A DNA stretch of 28,289 nt from Christensenella sp. UBA2853 (GCA_002350845.1 DEFL01000010.1:1636-29924); one strand, 5' to 3'; positions 15,214 through 23,056 are shown, counted from the first letter of the stretch. The notes: a model not told the origin generated them from the letters alone. A program made the numbers and translations.

Positions 15214-16014
15214 TTATTCTTCCGGGTCCGGGCCGCACATGGCCCTGCGGATTTCCTCTGTCATCTTCCCGCCGTACTCATCCACCTGGAATACCTCACC
15301 AAAGCATGCGCCTTCCGGAAATGCCTTCGGAAAACGCTGCACCGCTTCCGCGAAAGTCCGCTGCAGCCGGTCATGCACAGCCTGTTCTGCTTCTTCGGGT
15401 GTTCTGGCGCAGAGCACATCATCCCAGTGCCCGTCATACGCGAGCCATTCCATGAACTGGCTGTGGTGAGCCATCACGGCATGGATTTTCTGTTCGATCA
15501 CTGCATCGCACGCAACGGCGAGATCGGGACGGAACGGGGCCGGACTTGTAAACTCGTCCTCACTCAGAAGAATCACCGGATGATACCGCAGCGCCGGTAC
15601 ATCCGGACAGATCAGCGGAACACCGACCAGGTAGCTGCAGTCCATCACCAGCTGTCCGCAGGCCCGGTGGTCGGGATGATAGTCACAGCTGCGGTGCGTG
15701 ATGATCACATCCGGCTTCTCTTTGCGGATGTAACGGATCAGGCGGTCCCGGTTCTCAATGTTCGCCGTCAGATACCCGTCATTGATGTCCATGGTCTCAT
15801 ACCGGATGCCGCCAAACCGCTGCGCAGCCACTTTCATTTCCTGCATTCTTGTGCTTCTGAGCTTTTCCGGCGTCATGGTCATGTGACCGGCATTGCCGTT
15901 CGTCATGGACAGAAAAATCACCCGGTGTCCCAGTTTCTGCAGACGGATGGCTGTCCCGCCGCAGTTCAGGTCCATATCATCCGGGTGGGCCCCAATCATC
16001 AGAAATGTCAGCAT
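15214..16014 (-). CDS. PIG-L family N-acetyl-sugar deacetylase
   Basis: A 266-residue LmbE/PIG-L-type zinc hydrolase. The zinc-binding motif 'AHPDD' is at 9-13, and a second ligand block, 'DYHPDH', at 111-116 is the family's usual HxxH-like element. PIG-L enzymes remove the acetyl group from GlcNAc in small molecules (GlcNAc-inositols, bacillithiol precursors, chitobiose). No signal peptide is present. ATG 16014 is chosen because GGAGG lies 7 bases upstream. The frame's earlier ATG (16029) would overlap that site. It is the first gene of the operon with the GH20 hexosaminidase, so the pair probably handles N-acetylhexosamine sugars in the cytoplasm (inference from the neighbour). The exact substrate is unknown. 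Confidence 0.87.
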   Translation of the reverse strand: MLTFLMIGAHPDDMDLNCGGTAIRLQKLGHRVIFLSMTNGNAGHMTMTPEKLRSTRMQEMKVAAQRFGGIRYETMDINDGYLTANIENRDRLIRYIRKEKPDVIITHRSCDYHPDHRACGQLVMDCSYLVGVPLICPDVPALRYHPVILLSEDEFTSPAPFRPDLAVACDAVIEQKIHAVMAHHSQFMEWLAYDGHWDDVLCARTPEEAEQAVHDRLQRTFAEAVQRFPKAFPEGACFGEVFQVDEYGGKMTEEIRRAMCGPDPEE

Positions 16015-16069
16015 AGATCTGCCTCCCACGTTTTATGTCTCCTGTATTCCCAGTGTTTTTCTATGCTTC

Positions 16070-16098
16070 AAGGTAGCACAACCCCTCCAATGTGTCAA
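16070..16098 (-). promoter_or_regulatory. Promoter of the PIG-L/GH20 operon
   Basis: Minus strand: perfect -35 TTGACA (16098-16093), 17-base spacer, weak -10 TACCTT (16075-16070). The poor -10 suggests need of an activator or low basal use. Confidence 0.5.
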
Positions 16099-16115
16099 TA
16101 ACCATGCGGAAGCAG

Positions 16116-16148
16116 AAAAAAGCAGGAACCCTCATGGAGAATTCCTGC
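16116..16148 (-). terminator. Terminator of the MBL-fold gene
   Basis: GCAGGAA (16122-16128) pairs with TTCCTGC (16142-16148). Six T follow on the minus strand. It lies 10 bases beyond the stop at 16159. Confidence 0.85.
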
Positions 16149-16158
16149 CTGCTGTCTG

Positions 16159-17013
16159 TCAGTTCCAGCCCTTCACCTGGGAAATATACCAGTCCACGCC
16201 GTCCGTTTCCATCGTGATGGTTCCGTCTCCGTTGTACATGTGCGGAATATTTCGCTTGGCCAGCTGGTTTTCGCTCTTCTTCGCCCTGTTTTTCTCGTTG
16301 ATCAGAAACACAAATTTCGGATTCACCGTGTCCAGGTATTCCGGCACCATGTGCACCAAAGAGTGATGCGGCGCCTTGAGGATGTCCGATTCCAGGTGTT
16401 TGGGATCCAGGGTTTCCAGATAATGGTGCTCCCCTTTCCCCGTCAGGTCTCCGTTGAGGAGAAGGGTCGTGTTTCCAAAGCGCACATGCATCTGCATGCT
16501 GCGGGCATTGACCTCCACGGCTTCCAGCCATGAAAAGCAGTCGATCTCTGCGCTGCCCAGGCGGATCGTTTCTCCGTCCATCACCTGTTTATAGGGAAAG
16601 CCCTTTTCCTGAAGGTGTCTCACCATGGTCTGGTGGTGCGGATTCCCGTAATCCTCAGGGAAAGGCGACATGAACAGATCGATCGACAGGCCTCTGCGAA
16701 TCAGGTCCGCTGCGCAGTCGATGTGATCGTCATGGGGATGGGAATTCACAATATAATTGAGATGCTCCCCATACCCGCGTTTTTCCAGCACTTCCTGTAC
16801 TTTCTGAATAAACTGTGCCGTGCCGCCGTCAATGAGCATGGACTCCCCGCCGCACTCCATCAGGAAAACGTCATTCTGAAAGGCGGGAAACACGGTCAGC
16901 CTGAGCAGATCCCTTGACGCCCAGTCCGAGGGCGGCTCCTGATCAATGTATATTTCCGCCGAAGCCGGAAGCAGAAACAGAAGTGCTGCCAGAAAAACAA
17001 TCAATTTACGCAA
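16159..17013 (-). CDS. Secreted metallo-beta-lactamase-fold hydrolase (ComEC-C-terminal-like)
   Basis: A 284-residue exported MBL-fold protein. Residues 1-19 are a signal peptide ('LRKLIVFLAALLFLLPASA'). The zinc motif HxHxDH reads 'SHPHDDH' (H92, H94, D96, H97), preceded by 'MLIDGG', with 'LLLNGDLT' and 'LKAPHHS' supplying the later metal ligands. This is the arrangement of the extracellular ComEC/Rec2-type MBL domain, here as a free secreted protein without the membrane channel. It could be a nuclease or phosphodiesterase outside the cell; the substrate is unproven. The start is TTG 17013, with GGAGG exactly 7 bases upstream. An open frame to ATG 17175 exists, but it crosses a promoter and a palindrome and would bury the signal peptide. 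It is a single gene with its own terminator. Confidence 0.85.
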   Translation of the reverse strand: MRKLIVFLAALLFLLPASAEIYIDQEPPSDWASRDLLRLTVFPAFQNDVFLMECGGESMLIDGGTAQFIQKVQEVLEKRGYGEHLNYIVNSHPHDDHIDCAADLIRRGLSIDLFMSPFPEDYGNPHHQTMVRHLQEKGFPYKQVMDGETIRLGSAEIDCFSWLEAVEVNARSMQMHVRFGNTTLLLNGDLTGKGEHHYLETLDPKHLESDILKAPHHSLVHMVPEYLDTVNPKFVFLINEKNRAKKSENQLAKRNIPHMYNGDGTITMETDGVDWYISQVKGWN

Positions 17014-17044
17014 TTCAGACCCTCCAGATGCTCTTCTTTCATTG

Positions 17045-17063
17045 CAATGCATGGTATGCATTG
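17045..17063. promoter_or_regulatory. Operator-like palindrome CAATGCAT-ggt-ATGCATTG
   Basis: Eight-base perfect arms with a three-base centre. It overlaps the -10 box of the MBL-gene promoter, which strongly suggests a repressor site. Each arm also contains the self-palindromic ATGCAT. Confidence 0.65.
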
Positions 17064-17088
17064 TAACACAGTCATTTTTTGATGTCCA
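17060..17088 (-). promoter_or_regulatory. Promoter of the MBL-fold gene
   Basis: Minus strand: -35 TGGACA (17088-17083), 17-base spacer, -10 TACAAT (17065-17060). The predicted leader is about 40 bases and includes the palindrome at 17045-17063. Confidence 0.65.
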
Positions 17089-17157
17089 TGCCAGTTTTAC
17101 CGTCATATCTTCATTACTTTGCAGTACATTGATGTGATATATCATGTTTTTTGTGCA

Positions 17158-17190
17158 TAAAAGCGGCAGTCCCATAGACCGCCGCTTTTA
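17158..17190 (-). terminator. Terminator of the YtrA-type ABC operon
   Basis: TAAAAGCGGC (17158-17167) pairs with GCCGCTTTTA (17181-17190), ten bases, with a T-rich end in both directions. It lies 20 bases beyond the permease stop. Confidence 0.8.
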
Positions 17191-17210
17191 TCATTTGACA
17201 GACTGTTCTG

Positions 17211-17957
17211 TTATACACTGAGTTTCCGCTCCATGATCTGCGCTGCAAGGATATACATGATCACGGAGAATCCCAGCGCGATGCCCGTATCCGCCCAGTA
17301 TGCCGTGCGGAAGGAAACACTCGCATCCAGCGTCTCGACCTGAACATAACCAATCAGCCACAGCAGAGCAATGATGACCAGGAAACTGACAAAACCGCTG
17401 AACCGCTTGCCCTTGAGAAGCGCATTGGCAATCACAACGCCCAGATACATGGCAGTCACCGTGGAAATCCACGAGCAGATCATATTGGCCGCCAGGGACA
17501 GCATCGTGGGCAGATCCAGTGTGATCTGTTCATTGAACTGCTCCAGAAACTGCCGAATCGTATTCCACAGGGCATCCAGCCGCTTTTCATGGGCAAAGAG
17601 CAGGGTGATGTCCAGTGCACCCAGTGCAAAGAAGCAGGCACCGGTCAGCAGAATGGACAGTCCGTTTTCCAGCATCTTTGCGCCGAGAATGGAGTAGGAG
17701 CTGTTCGGAGTCATAAAGAGCATGTAGCTCTGCTTGGTGCTGACATCCCTGTGCAGTGTGACGACGCTTGCAAGGCCGATCACCATGATCCCGCCCATCG
17801 CCAGCATCGTCAGAAGGACAATCCCGGTGCCTGTCATGCGCTCCCTGTCGCCCAGCACACCGATGAGAAAAACGATTTCCGCCAGGGCCGCCGCGGCAAG
17901 AACAATCAGTTTCACAAAAAGAGTCTTCCGGAATTCATATTTCATCAGCTTAATCAT
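17211..17957 (-). CDS. ABC-2-type transporter permease
   Basis: A 248-residue integral membrane protein with about six hydrophobic segments (near 14-36, 45-68, 100-120, 150-178, 188-205 and 222-240). The N-terminal 'MIKLMKYEFRKTLFVKL' is typical for ABC-2 permeases of small export or regulatory ABC systems in Firmicutes (YtrC/BcrB-like). Its ATG overlaps the stop of the ATPase gene by four bases (ATGA), so the two are translationally coupled. It is the last gene of a GntR-ATPase-permease operon. Such operons often respond to cell-wall antibiotics or membrane stress; the substrate here cannot be told. Confidence 0.85.
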   Translation of the reverse strand: MIKLMKYEFRKTLFVKLIVLAAAALAEIVFLIGVLGDRERMTGTGIVLLTMLAMGGIMVIGLASVVTLHRDVSTKQSYMLFMTPNSSYSILGAKMLENGLSILLTGACFFALGALDITLLFAHEKRLDALWNTIRQFLEQFNEQITLDLPTMLSLAANMICSWISTVTAMYLGVVIANALLKGKRFSGFVSFLVIIALLWLIGYVQVETLDASVSFRTAYWADTGIALGFSVIMYILAAQIMERKLSV

Positions 17958-18658
17958 GCCTGTGCCTCCTCATGCCCGTAGATCTCGCGGTACCGGTCTG
18001 CCATGGAAATGCCCTTTTCCCTGCGCATCTCTTCCAGGTCGACCTGGTCAACCAGATGTCCATTCTTCAGAAAGACCGCCTTGTCTGCAATGGCTTCCAT
18101 CTCTTCCACGAGGTGGCTCGAGAGAAGAAGGATCTTGCTTTCGGATGCATACTCGAGAATACATTCACGGATTTCATCCCTGGCCAGCAGGTCGATGCCG
18201 TTGAACGGTTCGTCAAGCATGTACACCATGGCATCCCTTCCCATGGTGACAGCAATTTTCAGCTTGGCCATCATACCGGAAGAAAGCGAGGTGGTTTTCA
18301 GATCTTCGGTCAGTTCCATCCTTTTCAGAAGGCCTGCATACCGTTCGTAGGAAAAATCCTCGAAGAAGTCCTCGTAGTACTTTCCCACATCCTTCACCGT
18401 CATCCAGGTGTAGAAGTAGGGTTCTGTGGACATATAGGCAATGTGCTTTCTGCTCTCAATGCCCACCGGGCTGCCGTCAAACAGGACCGTACCCGAGGTC
18501 GGCTTGATGAGACCGGCCGCCATCTTCATCCAGGTGGTTTTGCCGGACCCGTTCGGTCCGAGCATGGCATAGACATGCCCTGCCTCAAAGCGCATGGTCA
18601 CCTGGTCAACGGCTGTTTTGGAGCCAAACTTTTTGGTAATCGACTGACTTTCCAGCAT
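17954..18658 (-). CDS. ABC transporter ATP-binding protein, YtrB/BcrA-like
   Basis: A 234-residue ATPase. Walker A 'GPNGSGKTT' (34-42), signature 'LSSGM' (125-129, slightly off the LSGGQ consensus), Walker B 'MVYMLDEP' (144-151) with catalytic E150, D-loop 'GIDLLAR' and switch H182 in 'LLSSHL'. The usual Q-loop glutamine is not obvious around 'AYMSTEP' (75-80). It pairs with the ABC-2 permease downstream (four-base overlap) and follows the GntR gene by five bases. The operon is driven by the promoter and operator at 19039-19082. Confidence 0.9.
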   Translation of the reverse strand: MLESQSITKKFGSKTAVDQVTMRFEAGHVYAMLGPNGSGKTTWMKMAAGLIKPTSGTVLFDGSPVGIESRKHIAYMSTEPYFYTWMTVKDVGKYYEDFFEDFSYERYAGLLKRMELTEDLKTTSLSSGMMAKLKIAVTMGRDAMVYMLDEPFNGIDLLARDEIRECILEYASESKILLLSSHLVEEMEAIADKAVFLKNGHLVDQVDLEEMRREKGISMADRYREIYGHEEAQA

Positions 18659-18663
18659 ACTGA

Positions 18664-19017
18664 TTATTCCTCCTGTTTTCTGATCATTTCAGCTGCTTCT
18701 TCAGGGCTGATGCCCAGAACGGCCATGCTGTCCAGAAAATCCCGGACTGCCTGCAGGGCCATTTCCTGTCGGACGGTGCTGATGTGCTCTGCGTTTTCTG
18801 TCACGTAGGTGCCCATCCCTCTCCGGGTTTCACAGAGCCCTTCCTTTTCAAGCTCCTGATACACACGGGCTGCCGTGTTCGGATTGATCCCGTATTGGAC
18901 AGCGAGATCCCTGCCGCCCGGAAGCCGGGTGCCGGGAAGCCGTTTCCCAGTGGCCATATCGGTTTTCAGCTCTGTCATCACCTGAAGCCAGATCGGCCGG
19001 TTCGGATCAAACTTCAT
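18664..19017 (-). CDS. GntR-family repressor, YtrA subfamily
   Basis: A 117-residue regulator. The winged-helix DNA-binding domain spans about 5-72 ('FDPNRPIWLQVMTELKTDMATG', 'LPGGRDLAVQYGINPNTAARVYQELEKEGLCETRRGMGTYV'), and a short helical tail forms a dimerisation part without a ligand domain, as in YtrA. I chose ATG 19017 because AGGAGG lies 7 bases upstream. It is the first gene of an operon with the ABC ATPase and permease, the classical YtrA layout, and a perfect 11+4+11 palindrome overlaps its promoter, so it almost certainly represses its own operon. Confidence 0.9.
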   Translation of the reverse strand: MKFDPNRPIWLQVMTELKTDMATGKRLPGTRLPGGRDLAVQYGINPNTAARVYQELEKEGLCETRRGMGTYVTENAEHISTVRQEMALQAVRDFLDSMAVLGISPEEAAEMIRKQEE

Positions 19018-19038
19018 GTACGCACCTCCTTGCAGTCT

Positions 19039-19064
19039 TAGTGTACTATTGGCATAGTACACTA
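19039..19064. promoter_or_regulatory. YtrA-type operator, TAGTGTACTAT inverted repeat
   Basis: TAGTGTACTAT and ATAGTACACTA, 11-base perfect arms around a four-base TGGC centre. It covers the -10 box of the GntR operon. GntR/YtrA sites of this type carry a GTGTACTA half-site. Confidence 0.85.
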
Positions 19065-19082
19065 GTTTGACCGTTCTGTCAA
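19054..19082 (-). promoter_or_regulatory. Promoter of the gntR-ABC operon
   Basis: Minus strand: perfect -35 TTGACA (19082-19077), 17-base spacer, -10 TACTAT (19059-19054), the latter inside the operator. Confidence 0.8.
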
Positions 19083-19116
19083 GCACTTTTTTCATTTTGA
19101 ACTTTTCTTCTATTTT

Positions 19117-19194
19117 GGCGACACCTACACCTTGGGCAAAGACGGAATGTACTATCCGGACCTGATAATGGAAGAAGTCATCAATACCCTGTAA
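19117..19194 (+). pseudogene. Possible 3' remnant of a lost gene
   Basis: A plus-strand frame reading 'GDTYTLGKDGMYYPDLIMEE' and a few more residues to TAA 19192-19194 looks like real protein rather than chance, but it has no start codon or ribosome binding site and runs back into the gntR promoter. 'TYT..KDGMYYPDL' is faintly like the N-terminus of TnpV-type transposon proteins; I cannot confirm this. It is followed by a hairpin terminator (19202-19238), which supports an old gene end. Confidence 0.35.
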
Positions 19195-19201
19195 ACAAAG
19201 C

Positions 19202-19238
19202 AGCCGCTGGTATGATTGGGAAGACCATACCGGCGGCT
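19202..19238 (+). terminator. Hairpin after the gene remnant
   Basis: AGCCGCTGGTATG pairs with CATACCGGCGGCT (one T-G pair), loop of eleven. A T-rich run (ATTTCAGTTTTT) follows. Confidence 0.65.
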
Positions 19239-19277
19239 ATTTCAGTTTTTGGGTTCACTTTTACACTGAACTGAAAT
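19239..19277. repeat. Inverted repeat ATTTCAGTT / AACTGAAAT
   Basis: Nine-base perfect arms around a 21-base centre, which itself holds GTTCA/TGAAC. It lies at the left edge of the low-GC sugar module and could be the end of a lost mobile element. The remaining 19278-19351 stretch shows no gene. Confidence 0.4.
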
Positions 19278-19351
19278 GATCTTTGTCAAGGGGGAATTAA
19301 GATCTTTTTGGGTTTGGATATGAACAAAACATCCGTAAAAATCAGATATGG

Positions 19352-21253
19352 TCAACCTTCCTGAATCCAGACAGTCATGTCGCCTTTTTTTCTATTGGCC
19401 CATGCAAAGTATGGAATGGCAATCATTCTACAAGGGGATGGTTTTGCACAGGAAGATGAATAGAGCCGCTCTTGATACTCTAAGGTTTTTCCTTCCATAC
19501 ATAATCCAATCAAATCGCCGGGTAGTTCCGGAACAGGACCGAAGGTTGAAATGTCCGCATTTGCCGGCAGAATGAGAGAAAAGACCGGAGCACACTGATC
19601 CACTTCCTCAAAGCAATAAAGGATTGGCCCTCGAGCCACGGCGACCTTCCCACGGCAGGAGCGCACCCGAGGATCAGCGTAAATGCGTCGGACTGGCAGA
19701 TCAAAATCGAGTTCAACAGTATCTTCCTTTTTCCAGGCTCTGCTAATGTAAATATAGCCATCCCGCAACTGATAATCTATCGCTTTTCCGTTGATCGTAA
19801 GAGTGAACTTCTGAACATGGCTGGGAATATGGATTGACAGAGTAAACTCATTTTCGGAGAAAACAATATACCTTACTTCTCCTGCCCATGGGTATTTACT
19901 CTCCATCAGGATTTCCCCAAAGTGTGTATTCACTTTACTGCCAATAAACAGATGACTGTATACATGCTTGTCGTCTTCGCTCCAGAGGTATTTTCCCAAT
20001 GAGGAGATGAGCCTCGCCAGATTGGGTGGGCAGCAGGCGCAGGTGTGCCATTGGGGGCGCTGGGGTAATACATGCTCATAGCCCGGCACTTGGCCGGACA
20101 CCCGGGTGTCCACCTCCAGCGGATTCACATAGAAGAATCTTTTGCCGTCCAGCTGCATCCCCGCCAGGGCAGCGTTGTGCAGCTCCAGCTCCATCAAATC
20201 AGCATACCGCCCGTCCGCCCGGTTTTTCAGCATTTGATGGGCAAAAAAGGTCATGGCCACAGAGGCGCAGGTTTCCCCATAGCACCGGTCGGGGGGCAGG
20301 TCGTAATCCACGGTGAACGCTTCGTGATGGGCCGAAGCGCCGACTGCGCCGGTGACATACATCTGCCTTTCCGTAATATTGTCAAACAGCCGCTGGCAGG
20401 CGTCCAGTAGCCCTTGATCGCCCGTTTCGGCGGCGGCGTCCGCCATGGCGGTGAGCATGTACAGCTGGCGCACCGCATGGCCCCGGGCCACAGTTTGCCT
20501 GCGCGCCGGCACGTCGGATTGATTGTACAGGGTATCCTCCGGGGAAATATCATAACCGCCGTAATGGATGCCGGGATGGGCGGGGGTATGCGTTTTGAAC
20601 CAGTCCGGGTCCTGACCCCGCAGGTCCAGGAAGCGCAGGGCCATGTCCCTGTAGCGGGGGTTATCCGTTGCATGATACAGCCGCAGCAGACCGATTTCGA
20701 TTTCCTGATGTCCGGGAATGCCCTCTTCTTTTTCAAAGCGGTCGCAGATATGACCCGCCAGCCGGCCGCAGATATGCAGCAGCGCATCCTTTCCCGCCGC
20801 TTCATGCAGGGCAGCGGCGGCTTCCAGCAGGTGCCCGGCACAGTAAAGCTCATGGCATTCCAACAGGTTTTTCCATTTGTTTTCCGGCTCCTTCACGGTG
20901 AAATAGGTATTCAGGTAGCCGTCCTTCTGCTGGCAGCGGCCAATCAGCCCGACCATTTCATCCACCCGCTGGGATAACACGCCGTCCCATTTCAGGGCCA
21001 GGGAATAGGCCGCCGCCTCCAGCCACTTGGCCACGTCGCTGTCCTGAAACACCATGCCGTAAAACGCACCCGTTTCTTCGCCCGACGCCATGCGGAAATT
21101 GCTGATAGCGTGGGATTTCTCCGCGCCAGGCACCTCGTCCCGGAGGATGCTTTCCATGTAGGGGATGGTCACATCCGTCATGAGCGTCTGGCGGGGCGAC
21201 CAAAAGGCGTCCTGAATCCGAACCCTGTTCATCGGTATTTCCCGGATGCTCAT
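19352..21253 (-). CDS. GH127 beta-L-arabinofuranosidase
   Basis: A 633-residue glycoside hydrolase of family GH127 (DUF1680; HypBA1-like), cytoplasmic. Key residues match HypBA1 by spacing: E311 ('HHEAF') as acid/base, E327 and C329 in 'YGETC' and C407/C408 in 'CACCPPN' as zinc ligands, with C407 as the nucleophile. The (alpha/alpha)6 barrel occupies about 10-420 and a C-terminal beta-sandwich about 430-633. GGAGG lies 10 bases before ATG 21253. It is the last gene of a binding protein-permease-permease-hydrolase operon, so it releases L-arabinofuranose (or a related sugar) from imported oligosaccharides. The first two thirds of the gene (20.0-21.25 kb) is about 65 % GC, whereas the 3' third (19.35-20.0 kb) is near 42 %, a sharp change inside one intact frame. 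Confidence 0.92.
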   Translation of the reverse strand: MSIREIPMNRVRIQDAFWSPRQTLMTDVTIPYMESILRDEVPGAEKSHAISNFRMASGEETGAFYGMVFQDSDVAKWLEAAAYSLALKWDGVLSQRVDEMVGLIGRCQQKDGYLNTYFTVKEPENKWKNLLECHELYCAGHLLEAAAALHEAAGKDALLHICGRLAGHICDRFEKEEGIPGHQEIEIGLLRLYHATDNPRYRDMALRFLDLRGQDPDWFKTHTPAHPGIHYGGYDISPEDTLYNQSDVPARRQTVARGHAVRQLYMLTAMADAAAETGDQGLLDACQRLFDNITERQMYVTGAVGASAHHEAFTVDYDLPPDRCYGETCASVAMTFFAHQMLKNRADGRYADLMELELHNAALAGMQLDGKRFFYVNPLEVDTRVSGQVPGYEHVLPQRPQWHTCACCPPNLARLISSLGKYLWSEDDKHVYSHLFIGSKVNTHFGEILMESKYPWAGEVRYIVFSENEFTLSIHIPSHVQKFTLTINGKAIDYQLRDGYIYISRAWKKEDTVELDFDLPVRRIYADPRVRSCRGKVAVARGPILYCFEEVDQCAPVFSLILPANADISTFGPVPELPGDLIGLCMEGKTLEYQERLYSSSCAKPSPCRMIAIPYFAWANRKKGDMTVWIQEG

Positions 21254-21269
21254 TGCCGTTCTCCCTCCG

Positions 21270-22142
21270 TTAGTTCTTCATGCCGGTCATCACGATGCCT
21301 TCCACAAAATACCTTTGCCCGATCAAGTAAAACACGATGCCGGGGATAAAGGACAGGCAGGTGGCGCACATGATGCTGCTCCAGTCGTCGTTGAAGGAGC
21401 CCCGGAAGATGTTCAGGCCCAGGGCCAGGGTGTAGCGGTCCCGGCGGGTGATGTAGGTGACCTGCTGCAAGAGGTCGTTCCACAGCTCGATGAATTTCAG
21501 CAGCCCCACCACGATCATGGCCGATTTGATGGCGGGCACGATGATGAAAAGCAGGATGCGGAAAAAGCCGCAGCCGTCGATGGTGGCCGCCTCGTCCAGC
21601 TCCCGGGGCACCGTCTTGACGAACTGGCGGATCAGGAAAATATTGAACGCGCCGCCGCCGCAGAAGTGGGGCAGGATCAGGGGCCAGTAGGTGTTCACCA
21701 GGCCCAGCTTGGACCAGGCGATGAACAGCGGGATCAGCGTGACCATACTGGGCAGCAGCATGGAGCCAACGCACAGCGTAAACAGGAATTTTTTTCCCCG
21801 GAAGCGCAGCCGGGCGAAAGCATAGCCGCCCATGGTGGCGGTGATCACAGCGCCCAGCACCGCGGGGATCAGGATGGTCATGGTGTTGCCCAGGAAGGTC
21901 AGGTATTCAAAGGATTTCAGGGTATCGGCATAGTTGCTGAACCGCCATTCCGGGGGCGTAAAGGCAGGGGGATAGGCGTACAATTCGCCGTTGGACATGA
22001 GGGACGAACGGAAAATCCAATAGATGGGGAAGAGGACGACCAGGCCCAGCAGGATCAGCAGGATGAAGCACAGGATATCCACCGTCCGTTCCCGCTTTTT
22101 CCGGGAAGCCAAATGGTTTTTTTTCGCCGCTGCCACGCTCAT
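21270..22142 (-). CDS. Carbohydrate ABC permease, MalG/AraQ-like
   Basis: A 290-residue inner-membrane permease with six helices. First helix about 22-43 ('ILCFILLILLGLVVLFPIYW'), then the large loop 'SSLMSNGELYAYPPAFTP', helices through the middle, the EAA loop 'ELDEAATIDGCGFFRILLFIIVP' and the C-terminus 'QRYFVEGIVMTGMKN', all typical of MalG-type sugar uptake permeases. Its ATG overlaps the upstream permease stop by four bases, and the GH127 gene begins 16 bases after its stop. It works with the permease at 22139 and the binding protein at 23135. No ATPase is encoded in this operon. Confidence 0.9.
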   Translation of the reverse strand: MSVAAAKKNHLASRKKRERTVDILCFILLILLGLVVLFPIYWIFRSSLMSNGELYAYPPAFTPPEWRFSNYADTLKSFEYLTFLGNTMTILIPAVLGAVITATMGGYAFARLRFRGKKFLFTLCVGSMLLPSMVTLIPLFIAWSKLGLVNTYWPLILPHFCGGGAFNIFLIRQFVKTVPRELDEAATIDGCGFFRILLFIIVPAIKSAMIVVGLLKFIELWNDLLQQVTYITRRDRYTLALGLNIFRGSFNDDWSSIMCATCLSFIPGIVFYLIGQRYFVEGIVMTGMKN

Positions 22143-23056
22143 TCCTTATCATCTCCTTCGTAGAAGATCCAGCCCGTGCTGGTGGCAAACAGGATGCCCG
22201 TAAAGATGGCGATGAGGATAAAGAGGATCACGGCGATGGCGCTGCCGTAGCCGTATTTGTGGGATTTGAACGCCTGGGTATACAGCATATAACACATATA
22301 ATAACTGCCGGTGCCGGGGCCGCCCTTGGTCAGCGACAGGGCGGGGGTGATCACCTGCAGGTTGCTGACGAGACTCATGAGCAGGTTATAGAAAATAATG
22401 GGGGTCATGCAGGGAATGGTGATCTTCCAGAACCGCTGCCAGGCGTTAGCCCCGTCGATCTCAGCGGCTTCATGGTAGGTGCGGGGCACGTTCTGCAGGC
22501 CCGCCAGGAAAATCACGATCAGGTTGCCGCTGAGCCAAACGGCGATCAGCGCCAGGGACGGCGTGACCATCCCGCTGGAATCCAGGAATTTGACGGACGC
22601 GCCGCCGGACAGCTTGATGAGATAATTGAAGAATCCGTGGTTGTAATCGTACAGCCATTTCCAGCCCAGGTAAACCGCCAGGGCGGGCAGCACGTAAGGC
22701 AGATAGAAAATCGCGCGGAAAAAGCCCCGGGCGGGCACCTTGCGGTTGAGCAGCATGGCGATGATCATGGAATAGACCACGCTGCCGATGACGGAGATCC
22801 CCGCGTATTCCAGGGTGGTAAGGAGGGAACCGTAAAACTTGGTGTCCCTGGTGAAGAGGCGCACATAGTTTTCCATGCCCACGAACTTCATTTCGCCCAG
22901 GCCGTTCCAGTTGAACAGGCTCAGGGTAAAGGAAGCGAGCATGGGCAGGTAGGTGATGCAGGTCAGGCCGATCACCGAGGGCAAAAGCAAAATCCACGCC
23001 GCCCTGGTTTCCGCCCGGTTGTATTTGATCTTTTTCTTTTTTGAAAGGACTGTCAT
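22139..23056 (-). CDS. Carbohydrate ABC permease, MalF/UgpA-like
   Basis: A 305-residue permease. Very basic N-terminus (MTVLSKKKKIKYN), first helix about 20-44 ('WILLLPSVIGLTCITYLPMLASFTLSLF'), 'FVGMENYVRLF' loop, and the EAA loop 'TYHEAAEIDGANAWQRFWKITIP', as in the MalF/UgpA class. Its stop overlaps the next start by four bases. It lies 78 bases downstream of the binding-protein gene, and a strong hairpin sits in that gap. It forms the heterodimeric channel with the 21270 permease. Confidence 0.9.
   Translation of the reverse strand: MTVLSKKKKIKYNRAETRAAWILLLPSVIGLTCITYLPMLASFTLSLFNWNGLGEMKFVGMENYVRLFTRDTKFYGSLLTTLEYAGISVIGSVVYSMIIAMLLNRKVPARGFFRAIFYLPYVLPALAVYLGWKWLYDYNHGFFNYLIKLSGGASVKFLDSSGMVTPSLALIAVWLSGNLIVIFLAGLQNVPRTYHEAAEIDGANAWQRFWKITIPCMTPIIFYNLLMSLVSNLQVITPALSLTKGGPGTGSYYMCYMLYTQAFKSHKYGYGSAIAVILFILIAIFTGILFATSTGWIFYEGDDKE

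Noticed and set aside
17014..17175. ATG start at 17175 for the MBL-fold protein
   Set aside because: It would put 54 residues before a clear signal peptide and translate through a promoter and palindrome; TTG 17013 has an ideally spaced GGAGG.
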